A DNA stretch of 39,905 bases from Actinomycetota bacterium (GTDB taxonomy: Bacteria; Actinomycetota; Acidimicrobiia; Acidimicrobiales; Ilumatobacteraceae), in assembly GCA_015767405.1 (NCBI GenBank), contig JADWMG010000011.1:1-39905 (forward strand), written 5' to 3'. The notes below the pieces were generated by a model. That model made no database searches. It was not told the origin of the DNA and saw nothing but the letters and a program-made list of their open reading frames with translations. Shown in pieces: positions 29,222 through 38,489 of this stretch; positions within the stretch are counted from its first letter, which is position 1; each line of letters begins with the position of its first letter. The position numbers and the translations under genes were made by a program.

Positions 29222-29268
29222 AAATCTTGCGGAAATCGCACGCTGTGAGTTCGATTTCCGCAAGATTT
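29222..29268. repeat. Long hairpin between ftsY and the acyl-CoA dehydrogenase gene
   Basis: AAATCTTGCGGAAATCG (29222-29238) / CGATTTCCGCAAGATTT (29252-29268), perfect 17-bp, 13-nt loop. Confidence 0.85.
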
Positions 29269-29358
29269 CGGAATTGGGGCTGAGATTCGGCCGGGATCGG
29301 GGCCGAGGATTGGACCCTGGGCTGGTAGGTCGAGGGCGTGGTCTGGCACACTTCTCGG

Positions 29359-30591
29359 ATGACCGCAACCGAGGCTCAGCCAGCCGCAAACTCCACCGAT
29401 CCGGAAACCATACGTGTCAGTGAAGCGATCGATGCGCTGCTTGCCGAGCACGATCCGAAGACCACCGACAACGTCGCCTTTCGCGGCGCGCGCTACGACG
29501 CCGGACTGGCCTGGGTGCACTTTCCTGAAGGCTCAGGAGGCCTCGGGGTGCGCCCCGAATTGAACCAGCTTGTCGAGCGCCGGCTGCGCGAGGCGGGTTC
29601 GCTCCCGACCGACCCCAGCACATTTTTCATGGCACTGGCTGGGCCAACCATCGCAACACACGGCAGCGAAGAGGTCAAAGAGCGATTCCTCCGACCGATG
29701 TACACAGGTGAAGAGGTTTGGTGTCAGCTGTTCTCCGAACCAGGGGCTGGTTCTGATTTTGCCGGTCTCGCTGCTCGAGCCGTGCGTGACGGCGACGAGT
29801 GGGTCGTCAACGGCCAAAAGGTGTGGAACACGCTTGCACACCTTGCTGATTTCGGGATGCTTGTCACTCGCACAGACCCTGAGGCCCCGAAGCACAAGGG
29901 GATGACCTACTTCGCCCTTGACATGCATGCCGACGGCGTGGAAGTTCGACCGCTGCGCCAGATCACTGGCGAGGCCGAGTTCAACGAGGTCTACATGACC
30001 GACGTGAGAGTGCCAGATGCCCATCGCGTCGGCGACGTCGGCGAGGGTTGGAGGGCGAGCCTCACCACTCTGATGAACGAGCGCAGTGCTATCGGCGGTG
30101 GTGGGGGAGGCGCCGGCAAGAAGGGTGCAGGTGCCAACGAAATAGTGAGTATCTGGAACGACCTCGATCCGTCTGCGCAGACCGGCGCCCGCAAAGATCG
30201 AATGATGCAGCTGTGGGTGAAGGCCGAGGTCGGCCGTCTTACAAATCGCCGAGCAGGCGAGAATGCGAAGGCCGGCAACCCCGGCCCTGAAATGTCGATC
30301 GCGAAGCTTGCACACTCCGAACTCAACAAGGAGATATTCGAGTTCTGTATCGATTTGCTCGGGCCCGAGGGTCTTGTCGGTTACGACTACACATTCCGTC
30401 GGCCCGAGGATCTCGACGTCGATGGCAGCAGCCGTGGCCCGCGCTACGCATTCCTACGTGTGCGCGCCAACACGATCGAGGGTGGCACGTCGGAGATCAT
30501 GCGCAACATCCTCGGTGAGCAGGTCCTCGGTCTGCCAGGGGAGCCCCGCGTCGACAAGGCAGGCCCCTGGAACGAGGTCCCCAGAAACTGA
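29359..30591 (+). CDS. Acyl-CoA dehydrogenase family protein
   Basis: QLFSEPGAGSDFAGLAARAVRDGDEWVVNGQKVWNTLAH and C-terminal TIEGGTSEIMRNILGEQVLGLP. Confidence 0.93.
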   Translation: MTATEAQPAANSTDPETIRVSEAIDALLAEHDPKTTDNVAFRGARYDAGLAWVHFPEGSGGLGVRPELNQLVERRLREAGSLPTDPSTFFMALAGPTIATHGSEEVKERFLRPMYTGEEVWCQLFSEPGAGSDFAGLAARAVRDGDEWVVNGQKVWNTLAHLADFGMLVTRTDPEAPKHKGMTYFALDMHADGVEVRPLRQITGEAEFNEVYMTDVRVPDAHRVGDVGEGWRASLTTLMNERSAIGGGGGGAGKKGAGANEIVSIWNDLDPSAQTGARKDRMMQLWVKAEVGRLTNRRAGENAKAGNPGPEMSIAKLAHSELNKEIFEFCIDLLGPEGLVGYDYTFRRPEDLDVDGSSRGPRYAFLRVRANTIEGGTSEIMRNILGEQVLGLPGEPRVDKAGPWNEVPRN

Positions 30592-30651
30592 CCAAATAGC
30601 ACGATTGGGGTCTGACCCCTTTCGTGTCATTTAGATAGCCTGGGTGGTCTC

Positions 30652-32121
30652 ATGTTCGACAATCTGTCCAACCGGCTCGAGGGGATCGTCAAGAAGATCC
30701 GCGGTAAGGGTCGACTCACCGAAGCCGATATCGACGAGGTGATGAAGGAGATCCGTACGGCTCTCCTCGAAGCTGACGTCAACGTTGCGGTCGTTCGCAC
30801 GATCACAAATCGCATTCGCGAAGCAGCGATTGGAGCGGCGAGGTCGTCCGCGCTCGACCCCGCTCAACAGGTGGTCAAGGCCGTCAACGACGAGTTGACG
30901 CGAGCCCTCGGTGGCGAGACGCTCTCGATCACGTACGCCTCTAAGCCCCCAACCGTCGTTTTGATGGCTGGCCTCCAAGGTTCGGGTAAAACCACTGCTT
31001 CGGCCAAGCTCGCCTCTTGGTTCAAGACCCAAGGGCGCCAGCCACTCCTCGTCGGCGCAGACTTGCAACGTCCGGCCGCTGTTGAGCAGCTGAGGACCCT
31101 CGGCGGACAGATCGATGTTCCTGTTTTCTCTGACCCCTCTGATCCGATCCAAGCATCCGCGGCTGGTCTCGAAGAGGCCAAGCGGTTAGGGCGCGACATT
31201 GTCATCGTCGACACCGCCGGCCGCCTGTCGATCGACGCCGAGATGATGGAGCAGGTCCGCCAGATATCGGGAGCCGTCGACCCTGACTACACGTTCCTCG
31301 TCATCGACGCGATGACCGGTCAGGACGCTGTTCAAACGGCCGACGCATTTCACACCACGCTACAAATCGACGGCGTCATCATGTCGAAGATGGACGGTGA
31401 CGCTCGCGGTGGTGCGGCACTCTCCGTGAAGGAAGTGATTGGCCGCCCGATTGCCTTCGCATCGACGGGCGAGAAGCTCAACGAGTTCGAGCAGTTCCAC
31501 CCAGATCGCATGGCCAGCCGGATCCTCGGGATGGGCGACATGCTCACACTGATCGAGCAGGCCGAGCAGGCATTCGAGGCCGACGAGGCCGAAGAAGCGG
31601 CCGCCAAGCTCATGGGTGGCCAATTCACCCTCGACGACTTTCTCGACCAGATGCAGCAACTCAAGAAGATGGGCCCACTCGGCAACCTGATGGGCATGAT
31701 GCCCGGTGTCCCGAAGGAGATGAAGGGCGCCAAGATCGACGACGATGATCTCAAGCCGATAGAGGCGATCATCCGCTCGATGACACTCGAGGAACGAGCA
31801 CAACCGGTCATCATCAACGGCAGCCGACGCAGTCGTATTGCTGCCGGTTCGGGAACGCAGGTCGGAGATGTGAACCGCCTCGTCAAGCAGTTCGGCGAGA
31901 TGCAGAAGATGATGAAGAAGATGGGCATGGCCGGAAAGCCCGGAGGTAAGGGCAAGAAGGGCAAGAAGGGCAAGGGCCGGAAGGGCAAGAAGGGCCCCGC
32001 CAACCGTGGCCTTCCCCCAGGTGCCGGATTCGATCCGACCAACCCTGGCCAGGGCATGGACCTGCCAGGCTTGCCGGGAATGCCCAACATGCCGGGAGTG
32101 CCCGGTATCCACAATCCATAA
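30652..32121 (+). CDS. ffh: Signal recognition particle protein Ffh
   Basis: MAGLQGSGKTTASAKLA, DTAGRLSIDAEMM, TKMDGDARGG-type G4, Met-rich M domain. Confidence 0.96.
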   Translation: MFDNLSNRLEGIVKKIRGKGRLTEADIDEVMKEIRTALLEADVNVAVVRTITNRIREAAIGAARSSALDPAQQVVKAVNDELTRALGGETLSITYASKPPTVVLMAGLQGSGKTTASAKLASWFKTQGRQPLLVGADLQRPAAVEQLRTLGGQIDVPVFSDPSDPIQASAAGLEEAKRLGRDIVIVDTAGRLSIDAEMMEQVRQISGAVDPDYTFLVIDAMTGQDAVQTADAFHTTLQIDGVIMSKMDGDARGGAALSVKEVIGRPIAFASTGEKLNEFEQFHPDRMASRILGMGDMLTLIEQAEQAFEADEAEEAAAKLMGGQFTLDDFLDQMQQLKKMGPLGNLMGMMPGVPKEMKGAKIDDDDLKPIEAIIRSMTLEERAQPVIINGSRRSRIAAGSGTQVGDVNRLVKQFGEMQKMMKKMGMAGKPGGKGKKGKKGKGRKGKKGPANRGLPPGAGFDPTNPGQGMDLPGLPGMPNMPGVPGIHNP

Positions 32122-32149
32122 CCAGAGAACCAATCCATAACCAGAGAAC
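32112..32149 (+). repeat. 19-nt exact tandem duplication spanning the ffh stop codon
   Basis: CAATCCATAACCAGAGAAC twice in tandem (32112-32130, 32131-32149). Confidence 0.9.
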
Positions 32150-32236
32150 TGCAAACGGCGAAACGCGGGAGGGGATCAGACCTCACGCCGCTACCCTTGC
32201 GACGTTCTCATTTGCACCCAGGAGTAACGATTTCAG

Positions 32237-32509
32237 ATGGCAGTCAAGCTGCGACTCACACGTGTCGGCAAGAAAAAGCAACCGCAATACCGCATTGTTG
32301 CGGCTGATTCGCGTTCACCGCGCGACGGCCGTTTCATCGAGATTCTTGGTCACTACGACCCACGTCAGGATCCGTCGGCGCTCACTGTCGACAACGACAA
32401 AGCGGTCAAGTGGCTCGGAGAGGGCGCGCAACCGTCCGAACGGGTCCGCAAGTTGCTCGAGATTTCTGGTGCCATGGAGCAGTTCGAGTCAGCGAAGGCG
32501 GCGAAGTGA
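32237..32509 (+). CDS. rpsP: 30S ribosomal protein S16
   Basis: MAVKLRLTRVGKKKQPQYRIVAADSRSPRDGRFIEILGHYDP. Confidence 0.97.
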   Translation: MAVKLRLTRVGKKKQPQYRIVAADSRSPRDGRFIEILGHYDPRQDPSALTVDNDKAVKWLGEGAQPSERVRKLLEISGAMEQFESAKAAK

Positions 32510-32793
32510 CTGACACAGCAGATTCCGACATCGTCGAATCCGACGAGATTGCGCCAACCGCTGTGGCGGTACTAAGCCACATCGTCAAGTCCATCGTCGA
32601 CGATCCCGAAGCAGTAACCGTCGAGGTTGACGAGTCCGGCCGCCGTCCCACGCTCAATGTTCGTGTTGGTGATGGCGATCTCGGTCGCGTCATCGGTCGC
32701 AGAGGCCGTACTGCGTCGAGTATCCGTACTGTTACTCGCGCCGCAGCGAGCAAAGACGATGTCGAGATCGACATCGAATTCCTCGACGACTGA
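32506..32793 (+). CDS. khpA: KH-domain RNA-binding protein (KhpA-like)
   Basis: GRVIGRRGRTASSIRTV KH motif, between rpsP and rimM; GTG start overlapping the rpsP stop. Confidence 0.9.
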   Translation: MTDTADSDIVESDEIAPTAVAVLSHIVKSIVDDPEAVTVEVDESGRRPTLNVRVGDGDLGRVIGRRGRTASSIRTVTRAAASKDDVEIDIEFLDD

Positions 32794-32836
32794 ATCGCAC
32801 CGCCGCTCACGGCCCGACATTGTTCGGAAGGCTGAG

Positions 32837-33346
32837 ATGGAACCATCTGCATCAGATTCGCCAGAACGGTCTGCCCCCGATCTGCTTGAGGTCGGTCACA
32901 TACGTCGCCCCCACGGACTGCGCGGCGAGGTGTTCGTCCAGCTCACCGGTGACGCCGATGCACGGGTTGCCGCGGGTGCCGAGGTTCTCGCCGGTGACGA
33001 GACACTTGTGGTCGAAAGGTCGAGACTCGCATCCAACGGCCGCCGTGTTGTCAAATTCGCGCAGATCGCCGACCGGACGGCTGCGGAGAAGTACACGAAC
33101 GTGTTGCTCCGAGGGGCGCCAATCGACGAAGCCGACGCTTTGTGGGTGCATGAGCTGATTGGTGCTCGAGTGGTTGAGCTCGATGGGACGCCTCGGGGAA
33201 TCTGTACGGGCGTGCTCGCCAATCCTGCTGCAGACGTTCTCGAGCTCGATTCGGGACACCTTGTTCCCTCGAATTTCGTGGTCAGCAACATCGACGGTGT
33301 TGTCACGGTGGACACGCCAGATGGCCTGTTCGATCTCGATTCATGA
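32837..33346 (+). CDS. rimM: Ribosome maturation factor RimM
   Basis: LLEVGHIRRPHGLRGEVFVQL; followed by trmD. Confidence 0.92.
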   Translation: MEPSASDSPERSAPDLLEVGHIRRPHGLRGEVFVQLTGDADARVAAGAEVLAGDETLVVERSRLASNGRRVVKFAQIADRTAAEKYTNVLLRGAPIDEADALWVHELIGARVVELDGTPRGICTGVLANPAADVLELDSGHLVPSNFVVSNIDGVVTVDTPDGLFDLDS

Positions 33347-33359
33347 AAGCTCTTGACCC

Positions 33360-34103
33360 ATGACGGCGCTCCGAATCGATGTCTTCTCGCTGTTTCCGGG
33401 CCTCGTCGACGGTTTCTGCTCCGAAAGCCTGCTCGGAAAAGCTCGGCAGGGCGGTCTGCTCGACCTCCGCTGCCACGACATTCGCGATCAGGCGCCCGAC
33501 ATCCACCGCACCGTCGACGATTCGCCATTCGGAGGAGGAGCAGGAATGGTCATGCAGGCTCAGCCGATCTTCGAGGCCGTCGAAGCCGCAAATCCCGTGC
33601 GTCCGCTCTTCCTGCTCGGGCCGGGCGGGAAACCCTTCGATCAGGCGATGGCCGATGAGCTTGCGGGAACTGACGGATTCAGCCTGCTTTGTGGGCGTTA
33701 CGAGGGAGTCGACCACCGAGTTCGACAGCACCTTGTGGACGGTGAGATCAGCATTGGCGACGTCGTCCTCAGCGGGGGAGAGGTCGCCGCCTGTGCGGTA
33801 ATCGAGGCGGTTACGCGCCTTCGGGAAGGCGCAATGGGCAACGCGGCCAGCCCGGTTGCGGAGAGCTTCGGTACGTCTGGCCTTCTCGAAGAACCGCAAT
33901 TTACTCGGCCGGCAGAGTTTCGCGGTTGGGGGGTTCCCGAGATTCTGCGCAGTGGAGATCATGCGCGTATCGAACGTTGGCGCCATGCGCAACGCCTACA
34001 TCGCACGCTTCGGGACCGGCCGGATCTGATCGAGACAGCCGGTGGGCTCACAACGGATGATCAAGCACTGTTGGAAGAGTTCCCTGCAGTCCCGTATCAT
34101 TGA
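33360..34103 (+). CDS. trmD: tRNA (guanine(37)-N(1))-methyltransferase
   Basis: [59 protein letters not shown]. Confidence 0.96.
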   Translation: MTALRIDVFSLFPGLVDGFCSESLLGKARQGGLLDLRCHDIRDQAPDIHRTVDDSPFGGGAGMVMQAQPIFEAVEAANPVRPLFLLGPGGKPFDQAMADELAGTDGFSLLCGRYEGVDHRVRQHLVDGEISIGDVVLSGGEVAACAVIEAVTRLREGAMGNAASPVAESFGTSGLLEEPQFTRPAEFRGWGVPEILRSGDHARIERWRHAQRLHRTLRDRPDLIETAGGLTTDDQALLEEFPAVPYH

Positions 34104-34203
34104 GAGGCCCCGTCGGCGCGGTTTGCGCGCTGATGATGAGCTTCACCCATACAATGCTTCGGCCACTCGGCCCAGTTCGCCCTCAACAACGCAGGTAGAC
34201 GCT

Positions 34204-34551
34204 ATGAAAGCCACCGACATCATCGACAACGACTCGCTTCGTAGCGATATCCCCGAGTTTCAAGCGGGCGACGAACTGAAGGTCCACGTACGCGTGGTCG
34301 AAGGCGGCAAAGAGCGCATCCAGGTATTCCAGGGTGACGTCATCGGTCGCCAGGGTGGAGGCTTGCAGGAGACCTACACCGTTCGCAAGCTGAGCTACGG
34401 CGTCGGAGTCGAGCGCACCTTCCCGGTGCATACTCCGACTGTGCAGAAGATCGAAGTCGTCAAGCACGGCGATGTCCGCAGGGCGAAGCTGTACTACTTG
34501 CGTGATCGCAAGGGCAAGGCTGCCCGCATCCGCGAGAAGCGCGACTTCTAG
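34204..34551 (+). CDS. rplS: 50S ribosomal protein L19
   Basis: [31 protein letters not shown]...KVEVVKHG-type text, [19 protein letters not shown]. Confidence 0.96.
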   Translation: MKATDIIDNDSLRSDIPEFQAGDELKVHVRVVEGGKERIQVFQGDVIGRQGGGLQETYTVRKLSYGVGVERTFPVHTPTVQKIEVVKHGDVRRAKLYYLRDRKGKAARIREKRDF

Positions 34552-34649
34552 ATTTCCCTGGCGGTTCTTTCCGCCACGTAACACATTGGCGCCGCGCAGG
34601 CGTCCTGATCGGGCAAGCAGCCCCTCCCGCCACTTTGTCGGAGGTTCTG

Positions 34650-35036
34650 ATGACTCACGCCCGTTCCCGCACCAACCGTCATGTACCCGCAGGCAACCAA
34701 GCGAATCGATCGCGCGGTCGCTGGGGTGAAGACCTGGCCGCCTCGATGTATCTACGACATGGCTACGAACTGCTCGACCGGAACTGGCGCTCGAAGACGG
34801 GAGAGCTCGATCTGATTCTCAGATCGGGTGAGATCTTTGTGTTCAGTGAGGTGAAGGCCCGACGCAATGACGACTTTGGCCCGGCCTCGGCTGCGGTTGG
34901 AGTCGCCAAGCAGCGCCGTATTCGTCAGCTGGCGGTGGAGTGGCTGCGCGCACACGACATCGCAGCGGAGTTGATCCGATTCGACGTTGTGGCGATCACC
35001 GGAGTCGAGATCGAACTAATCGAGGACGCGTTCTGA
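34650..35036 (+). CDS. yraN: YraN/UPF0102 family nuclease-like protein
   Basis: RGRWGEDLAASMYLRHGYELLDRNWRSKTGELDLILRSGEIFVFSEVKAR; GGAGG upstream of ATG 34650. Confidence 0.9.
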   Translation: MTHARSRTNRHVPAGNQANRSRGRWGEDLAASMYLRHGYELLDRNWRSKTGELDLILRSGEIFVFSEVKARRNDDFGPASAAVGVAKQRRIRQLAVEWLRAHDIAAELIRFDVVAITGVEIELIEDAF

Positions 35037-35057
35037 ACTATGAGCGGATCTGCCCTG

Positions 35058-35168
35058 TCAGCCGACGATCGCCCATGCCACTAGAAGGGCTGTCACAAGG
35101 ATTGCCGAGGCGACCAGAACGTAGTCGGACGGCTTGGCTTTGAACTTCTGGTAAGGGTTGAATCCCAC
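35058..35168 (-). CDS. Candidate 36-aa membrane microprotein
   Basis: GTG start; (M)GFNPYQKFKAKPSDYVLVASAILVTALLVAWAIVG*; basic N-terminus and one hydrophobic helix; fills the gap between yraN and the divergent enoyl-CoA hydratase. Confidence 0.6.
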   Translation of the reverse strand: MGFNPYQKFKAKPSDYVLVASAILVTALLVAWAIVG

Positions 35169-35191
35169 GTAGGCCAGTATTGTCGCCGTTC

Positions 35192-35989
35192 ATGGCCACC
35201 GAAAAGCGCGAACTCCAATCGATCACTGTCGAACGTTGTGATGGCGTGGTCACGATCACGCTCCGGCGGCCTGAGAAGAAGAACGCCATCGACGGACCGA
35301 TGTGGGACGAGTTGCTCGCCGAGTTTCGAACGATCGGTGAAAGCTCGACCGACAGAGCGGTGATCTTGACGGGAGCGGGCGGCAACTTCTGCTCGGGGGC
35401 AGATCTCTGGGCGGCGGCGGATGATCAGGATCCGAAGCATCAGCTGGCAGCCATGCGCACAATCAGCGGGATCTGCATGAGTCTGCACCGATTGCCTCAG
35501 CCGACGGTGGCGAAAGTGAGCGGTGTTGCCGTGGGGGCCGGGCTCAATATGGCTCTCGGATGCGATCTGATCGTTGCCGATGAGACCGCTCGTTTTTCCG
35601 AGATCTTCGCCCGCCGCGGTCTGAGTATCGATTTTGGCGGTTCGTGGGTACTTCCACGTTTGGTCGGAATGCATCGGGCCAAGGAGCTGTCGCTACTTGC
35701 AGACATCATCGGTGCCGAGCAAGCAGCAGCCATGGGTTTGGTGAATCGGGTTTTGCCTGCTGATGAACTCGACGCTTTCGTAGACGATTGGGCTCGTCAA
35801 CTCGCCGGTGGGCCACCCATCGCTCTCGCCATGACCAAGCGGCTTCTCAATAACTCGTTCAACGTCACGCTCGAAGAGGCGCTCGACGACGAGGGGCTCT
35901 CGCAGTCGGTGAACTTCGCCACAAGTGATACTTCTGAAGCAATATCGGCATTCATGGAGAAGCGCGAACCGGTCTTCAAGGGTCGCTGA
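35192..35989 (+). CDS. Enoyl-CoA hydratase/isomerase family protein
   Basis: ITLRRPEKKNAIDGPMWDEL, LTGAGGNFCSGADL, KVSGVAVGAGLNMALGCDLIVAD. Confidence 0.93.
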   Translation: MATEKRELQSITVERCDGVVTITLRRPEKKNAIDGPMWDELLAEFRTIGESSTDRAVILTGAGGNFCSGADLWAAADDQDPKHQLAAMRTISGICMSLHRLPQPTVAKVSGVAVGAGLNMALGCDLIVADETARFSEIFARRGLSIDFGGSWVLPRLVGMHRAKELSLLADIIGAEQAAAMGLVNRVLPADELDAFVDDWARQLAGGPPIALAMTKRLLNNSFNVTLEEALDDEGLSQSVNFATSDTSEAISAFMEKREPVFKGR

Positions 35990-36112
35990 TAGCCGGACCT
36001 CAGCACCGGTTGGCGTGACGCACAAGACACGCCGAGTCGACAATATGGCCCTACACTGGGCCTCGAAACGTCCGGTTGAAGTCGGCGTTACCCGCTAACT
36101 CCCGAGGTGTTC

Positions 36113-37639
36113 ATGACAACCAAACTCGCTGCAACTTCGCGCGCGCTCCCAATTCCTGGTCGCCGTAGCGAATGGTTGACCGACCCGAAGACCAACTTGC
36201 TTTCTGGCATTGTCGTCGCTCTCGCCCTGATCCCAGAGGCGATCTCCTTTTCGATCATTGCCGGAGTCGACCCGAAGGTTGGGCTCTACGCGTCGTTCTC
36301 GATCGCCATCATCATCTCCATTGCCGGTGGGCGTCCTGGAATGATCTCCGCCGCGACCGGAGCGATGGCGCTTGTCATCGTGCCGCTGGTCGCTGAATAC
36401 GGAACGGGGTACCTCTTTGCTGCGACCGTGCTGGCGGGTCTCCTCCAGGTCGGGTTCGGCTACTTGGGTGTTGGCAGCCTGATGCGCTTCATCCCCCGGA
36501 CAGTCATGGTCGGCTTCGTCAACGCGTTGGCGATACTGATTCTCCTCGCGCAGATTCCACACATCCTGCTGACCGGTGACGATGCCGACTCCAGCCAGTT
36601 GCAGCTGAACCTCCTCTTCATCGCGATGGGATTGGGCATCATCTACGGGCTGCCACGCATCACGAAGGCCATCCCCTCGCCGCTGGTTGCAATCGTCGCC
36701 CTCGCGGTTGCCGCAATTGTGTTCGACCTGCAACTTCCAACCGTTGGCGACATGGGCTCACTGCCTGGATCACTGCCAGTGCCCGGACTTCCTGAGGTGC
36801 CATTCAACTTCGAGACATTGCAGATCATCTTTCCGTTTGCGGTAACGCTTGCGCTGGTCGGGCTCCTCGAGTCGCTCCTCACTGCTCAACTTCTCGATGA
36901 CCTCACGGACACGGAATCAGACAAGAATGTCGAGTCGCGGGGCCAGGGGATTGCCAACGTCGCTACAGGATTCCTCGGCGGAATGGCGGGTTGTGCCATG
37001 ATCGGCCAGTCGATGATCAACTACCGCACCGGCGGTAGGACCCGCCTGTCGACGCTCGCATCGGGCGTCTTTTTGATCATCCTGGTCTTGGTGCTCGGTG
37101 ATTTCGTGGCTCAGATTCCGATGGGAGCTCTCGTCGCCGTAATGATCATGGTCTCGATCAGCACATTCAATTGGACCAGCATGAGGCCCGAGACACTCCG
37201 CACGATGCCACGCCCCGAGACCATCGTGATGCTCGTAACTGTTGGAGTCACCGTTCTGACCGAGAATCTCGCCTATGGAGTCGGTGCGGGCGTCACGCTT
37301 TCGGCTGTCCTCTTCGTTCGGCATGTGTCCCATGTCGTTAGCGTCACCAGCGTCGTCGATCCGGACAACGTCGAGCGACTCTACGACGTCAGCGGCGAGC
37401 TGTTCTTTGCATCGACCACCGACCTCGTGCACTCTTTCGACTACGACGCCGTTCGGGTGAAACGAGTTGAAATCGACCTGAGTAACGCCCGTATCTGGGA
37501 CACCTCTGCAGTCGTCGCTCTCGATGCCGTCGTCGACAAGTTTGCAGAACGTGGAATCTCAGCGCATTTGGTTGGTCTCAACCGGCACGCCGAACGGCTG
37601 CACAAGAGTACGACGGGCCGTGTGAAGCCGGGTCACTGA
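36113..37639 (+). CDS. SulP family inorganic anion transporter with C-terminal STAS domain
   Basis: [34 protein letters not shown]; multiple TM; STAS-like [21 protein letters not shown]. Confidence 0.92.
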   Translation: MTTKLAATSRALPIPGRRSEWLTDPKTNLLSGIVVALALIPEAISFSIIAGVDPKVGLYASFSIAIIISIAGGRPGMISAATGAMALVIVPLVAEYGTGYLFAATVLAGLLQVGFGYLGVGSLMRFIPRTVMVGFVNALAILILLAQIPHILLTGDDADSSQLQLNLLFIAMGLGIIYGLPRITKAIPSPLVAIVALAVAAIVFDLQLPTVGDMGSLPGSLPVPGLPEVPFNFETLQIIFPFAVTLALVGLLESLLTAQLLDDLTDTESDKNVESRGQGIANVATGFLGGMAGCAMIGQSMINYRTGGRTRLSTLASGVFLIILVLVLGDFVAQIPMGALVAVMIMVSISTFNWTSMRPETLRTMPRPETIVMLVTVGVTVLTENLAYGVGAGVTLSAVLFVRHVSHVVSVTSVVDPDNVERLYDVSGELFFASTTDLVHSFDYDAVRVKRVEIDLSNARIWDTSAVVALDAVVDKFAERGISAHLVGLNRHAERLHKSTTGRVKPGH

Positions 37640-37680
37640 CCTGCCATTCTGGCGCCGCGTAGATTCGTTAGCCTGATCGG

Positions 37681-38394
37681 GTGATCCGCAACGTCGTGCG
37701 AGGTGGTCTGATTGGCCTGTTGTTGTCGGTCGCATTTGCCATGTCGTCGAATGCTGCTCCGCCGCCCGACGATCCGGCGGGTCCGGTTCCACTTGTTCCA
37801 GTCCCGGCAGGATGCCCTGCGCCACAGGCGGCCGACGTTGTCTTTGTCGGAACAATGACCGGAAAGGACGACATCACGCAGACCGTTCGTTTCCGGATCG
37901 ATCAACTCCGTGCAGGATCAGCAGGTCCATGGGCGATGGACGGCCAGATCGACATTCGCTATGGAGAGGACTACAGGTTCCTCGTCGAGGGCGATCAATA
38001 CCTCGTCGGCGCGGGCCTCGATCCTGCATATGGAGCCTTGTCGTCAACGGTAAGGCCAGCCGAGCCAACTTTCGGCGGGAACGACGTGATCGGGGTCGAT
38101 GACACAGCTGTCGTGTGCCCCGTCATTGACGATCCGATCAGAACCCTCAACGTCGATGGGACGAGTGTTGATTCCGGAGTGCTGAGCCTTCTGTTCGATG
38201 ATCGTCGCCTGCTTCTAGCCACCATTGCGGTGCCGACCGCGTTGGCGTTGGCCGCTCTGCTCGCACTTGTCGTGCTCCGAGTCTTCGGAAACCTTGCCGC
38301 ACGGGGTGTTTTCGATCTTGGCCGGGCCGCTGTGACTCCGGTGCCTGATCATCGAGCCGTGCGAGTCCGCCGTCACCGCCCCGACCCGGAATGA
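37681..38394 (+). CDS. Hypothetical exported/membrane-anchored protein
   Basis: Signal peptide (GLIGLLLSVAFAMSSNA), extracellular region, one TM (LLLATIAVPTALALAALLALVVLRVF), basic tail. Confidence 0.75.
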   Translation: MIRNVVRGGLIGLLLSVAFAMSSNAAPPPDDPAGPVPLVPVPAGCPAPQAADVVFVGTMTGKDDITQTVRFRIDQLRAGSAGPWAMDGQIDIRYGEDYRFLVEGDQYLVGAGLDPAYGALSSTVRPAEPTFGGNDVIGVDDTAVVCPVIDDPIRTLNVDGTSVDSGVLSLLFDDRRLLLATIAVPTALALAALLALVVLRVFGNLAARGVFDLGRAAVTPVPDHRAVRVRRHRPDPE

Positions 38395-38409
38395 CCCGTC
38401 TCTCCAGCG

Positions 38410-38460
38410 CGTTCTCGTGATCTATTACCGACGAGACGTCGGTAATAGATCACGAGAACG
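38410..38460. terminator. Perfect 24-bp hairpin between convergent genes (bidirectional terminator or palindromic element)
   Basis: CGTTCTCGTGATCTATTACCGACG - AGA - CGTCGGTAATAGATCACGAGAACG. Confidence 0.75.
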
Positions 38461-38489
38461 GATTTGGGGTTAGGCGAGGATGCGGCGGA

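Noticed and set aside
28315-29520. 401-aa minus-strand ORF opposite ftsY
   Set aside because: Antisense shadow ORF; FtsY motifs on the plus strand are unambiguous.
31350-32186. Overlapping minus-strand ORFs (278 and 264 aa) opposite ffh
   Set aside because: Proline/Gly-rich shadows of the Met/Gly/Lys-rich Ffh C-terminus.
36000-36112. Possible riboswitch upstream of the SulP gene
   Set aside because: Some GC-rich pairings are visible but no match to a riboswitch class I can name; a covariance-model (Rfam) search would be needed.
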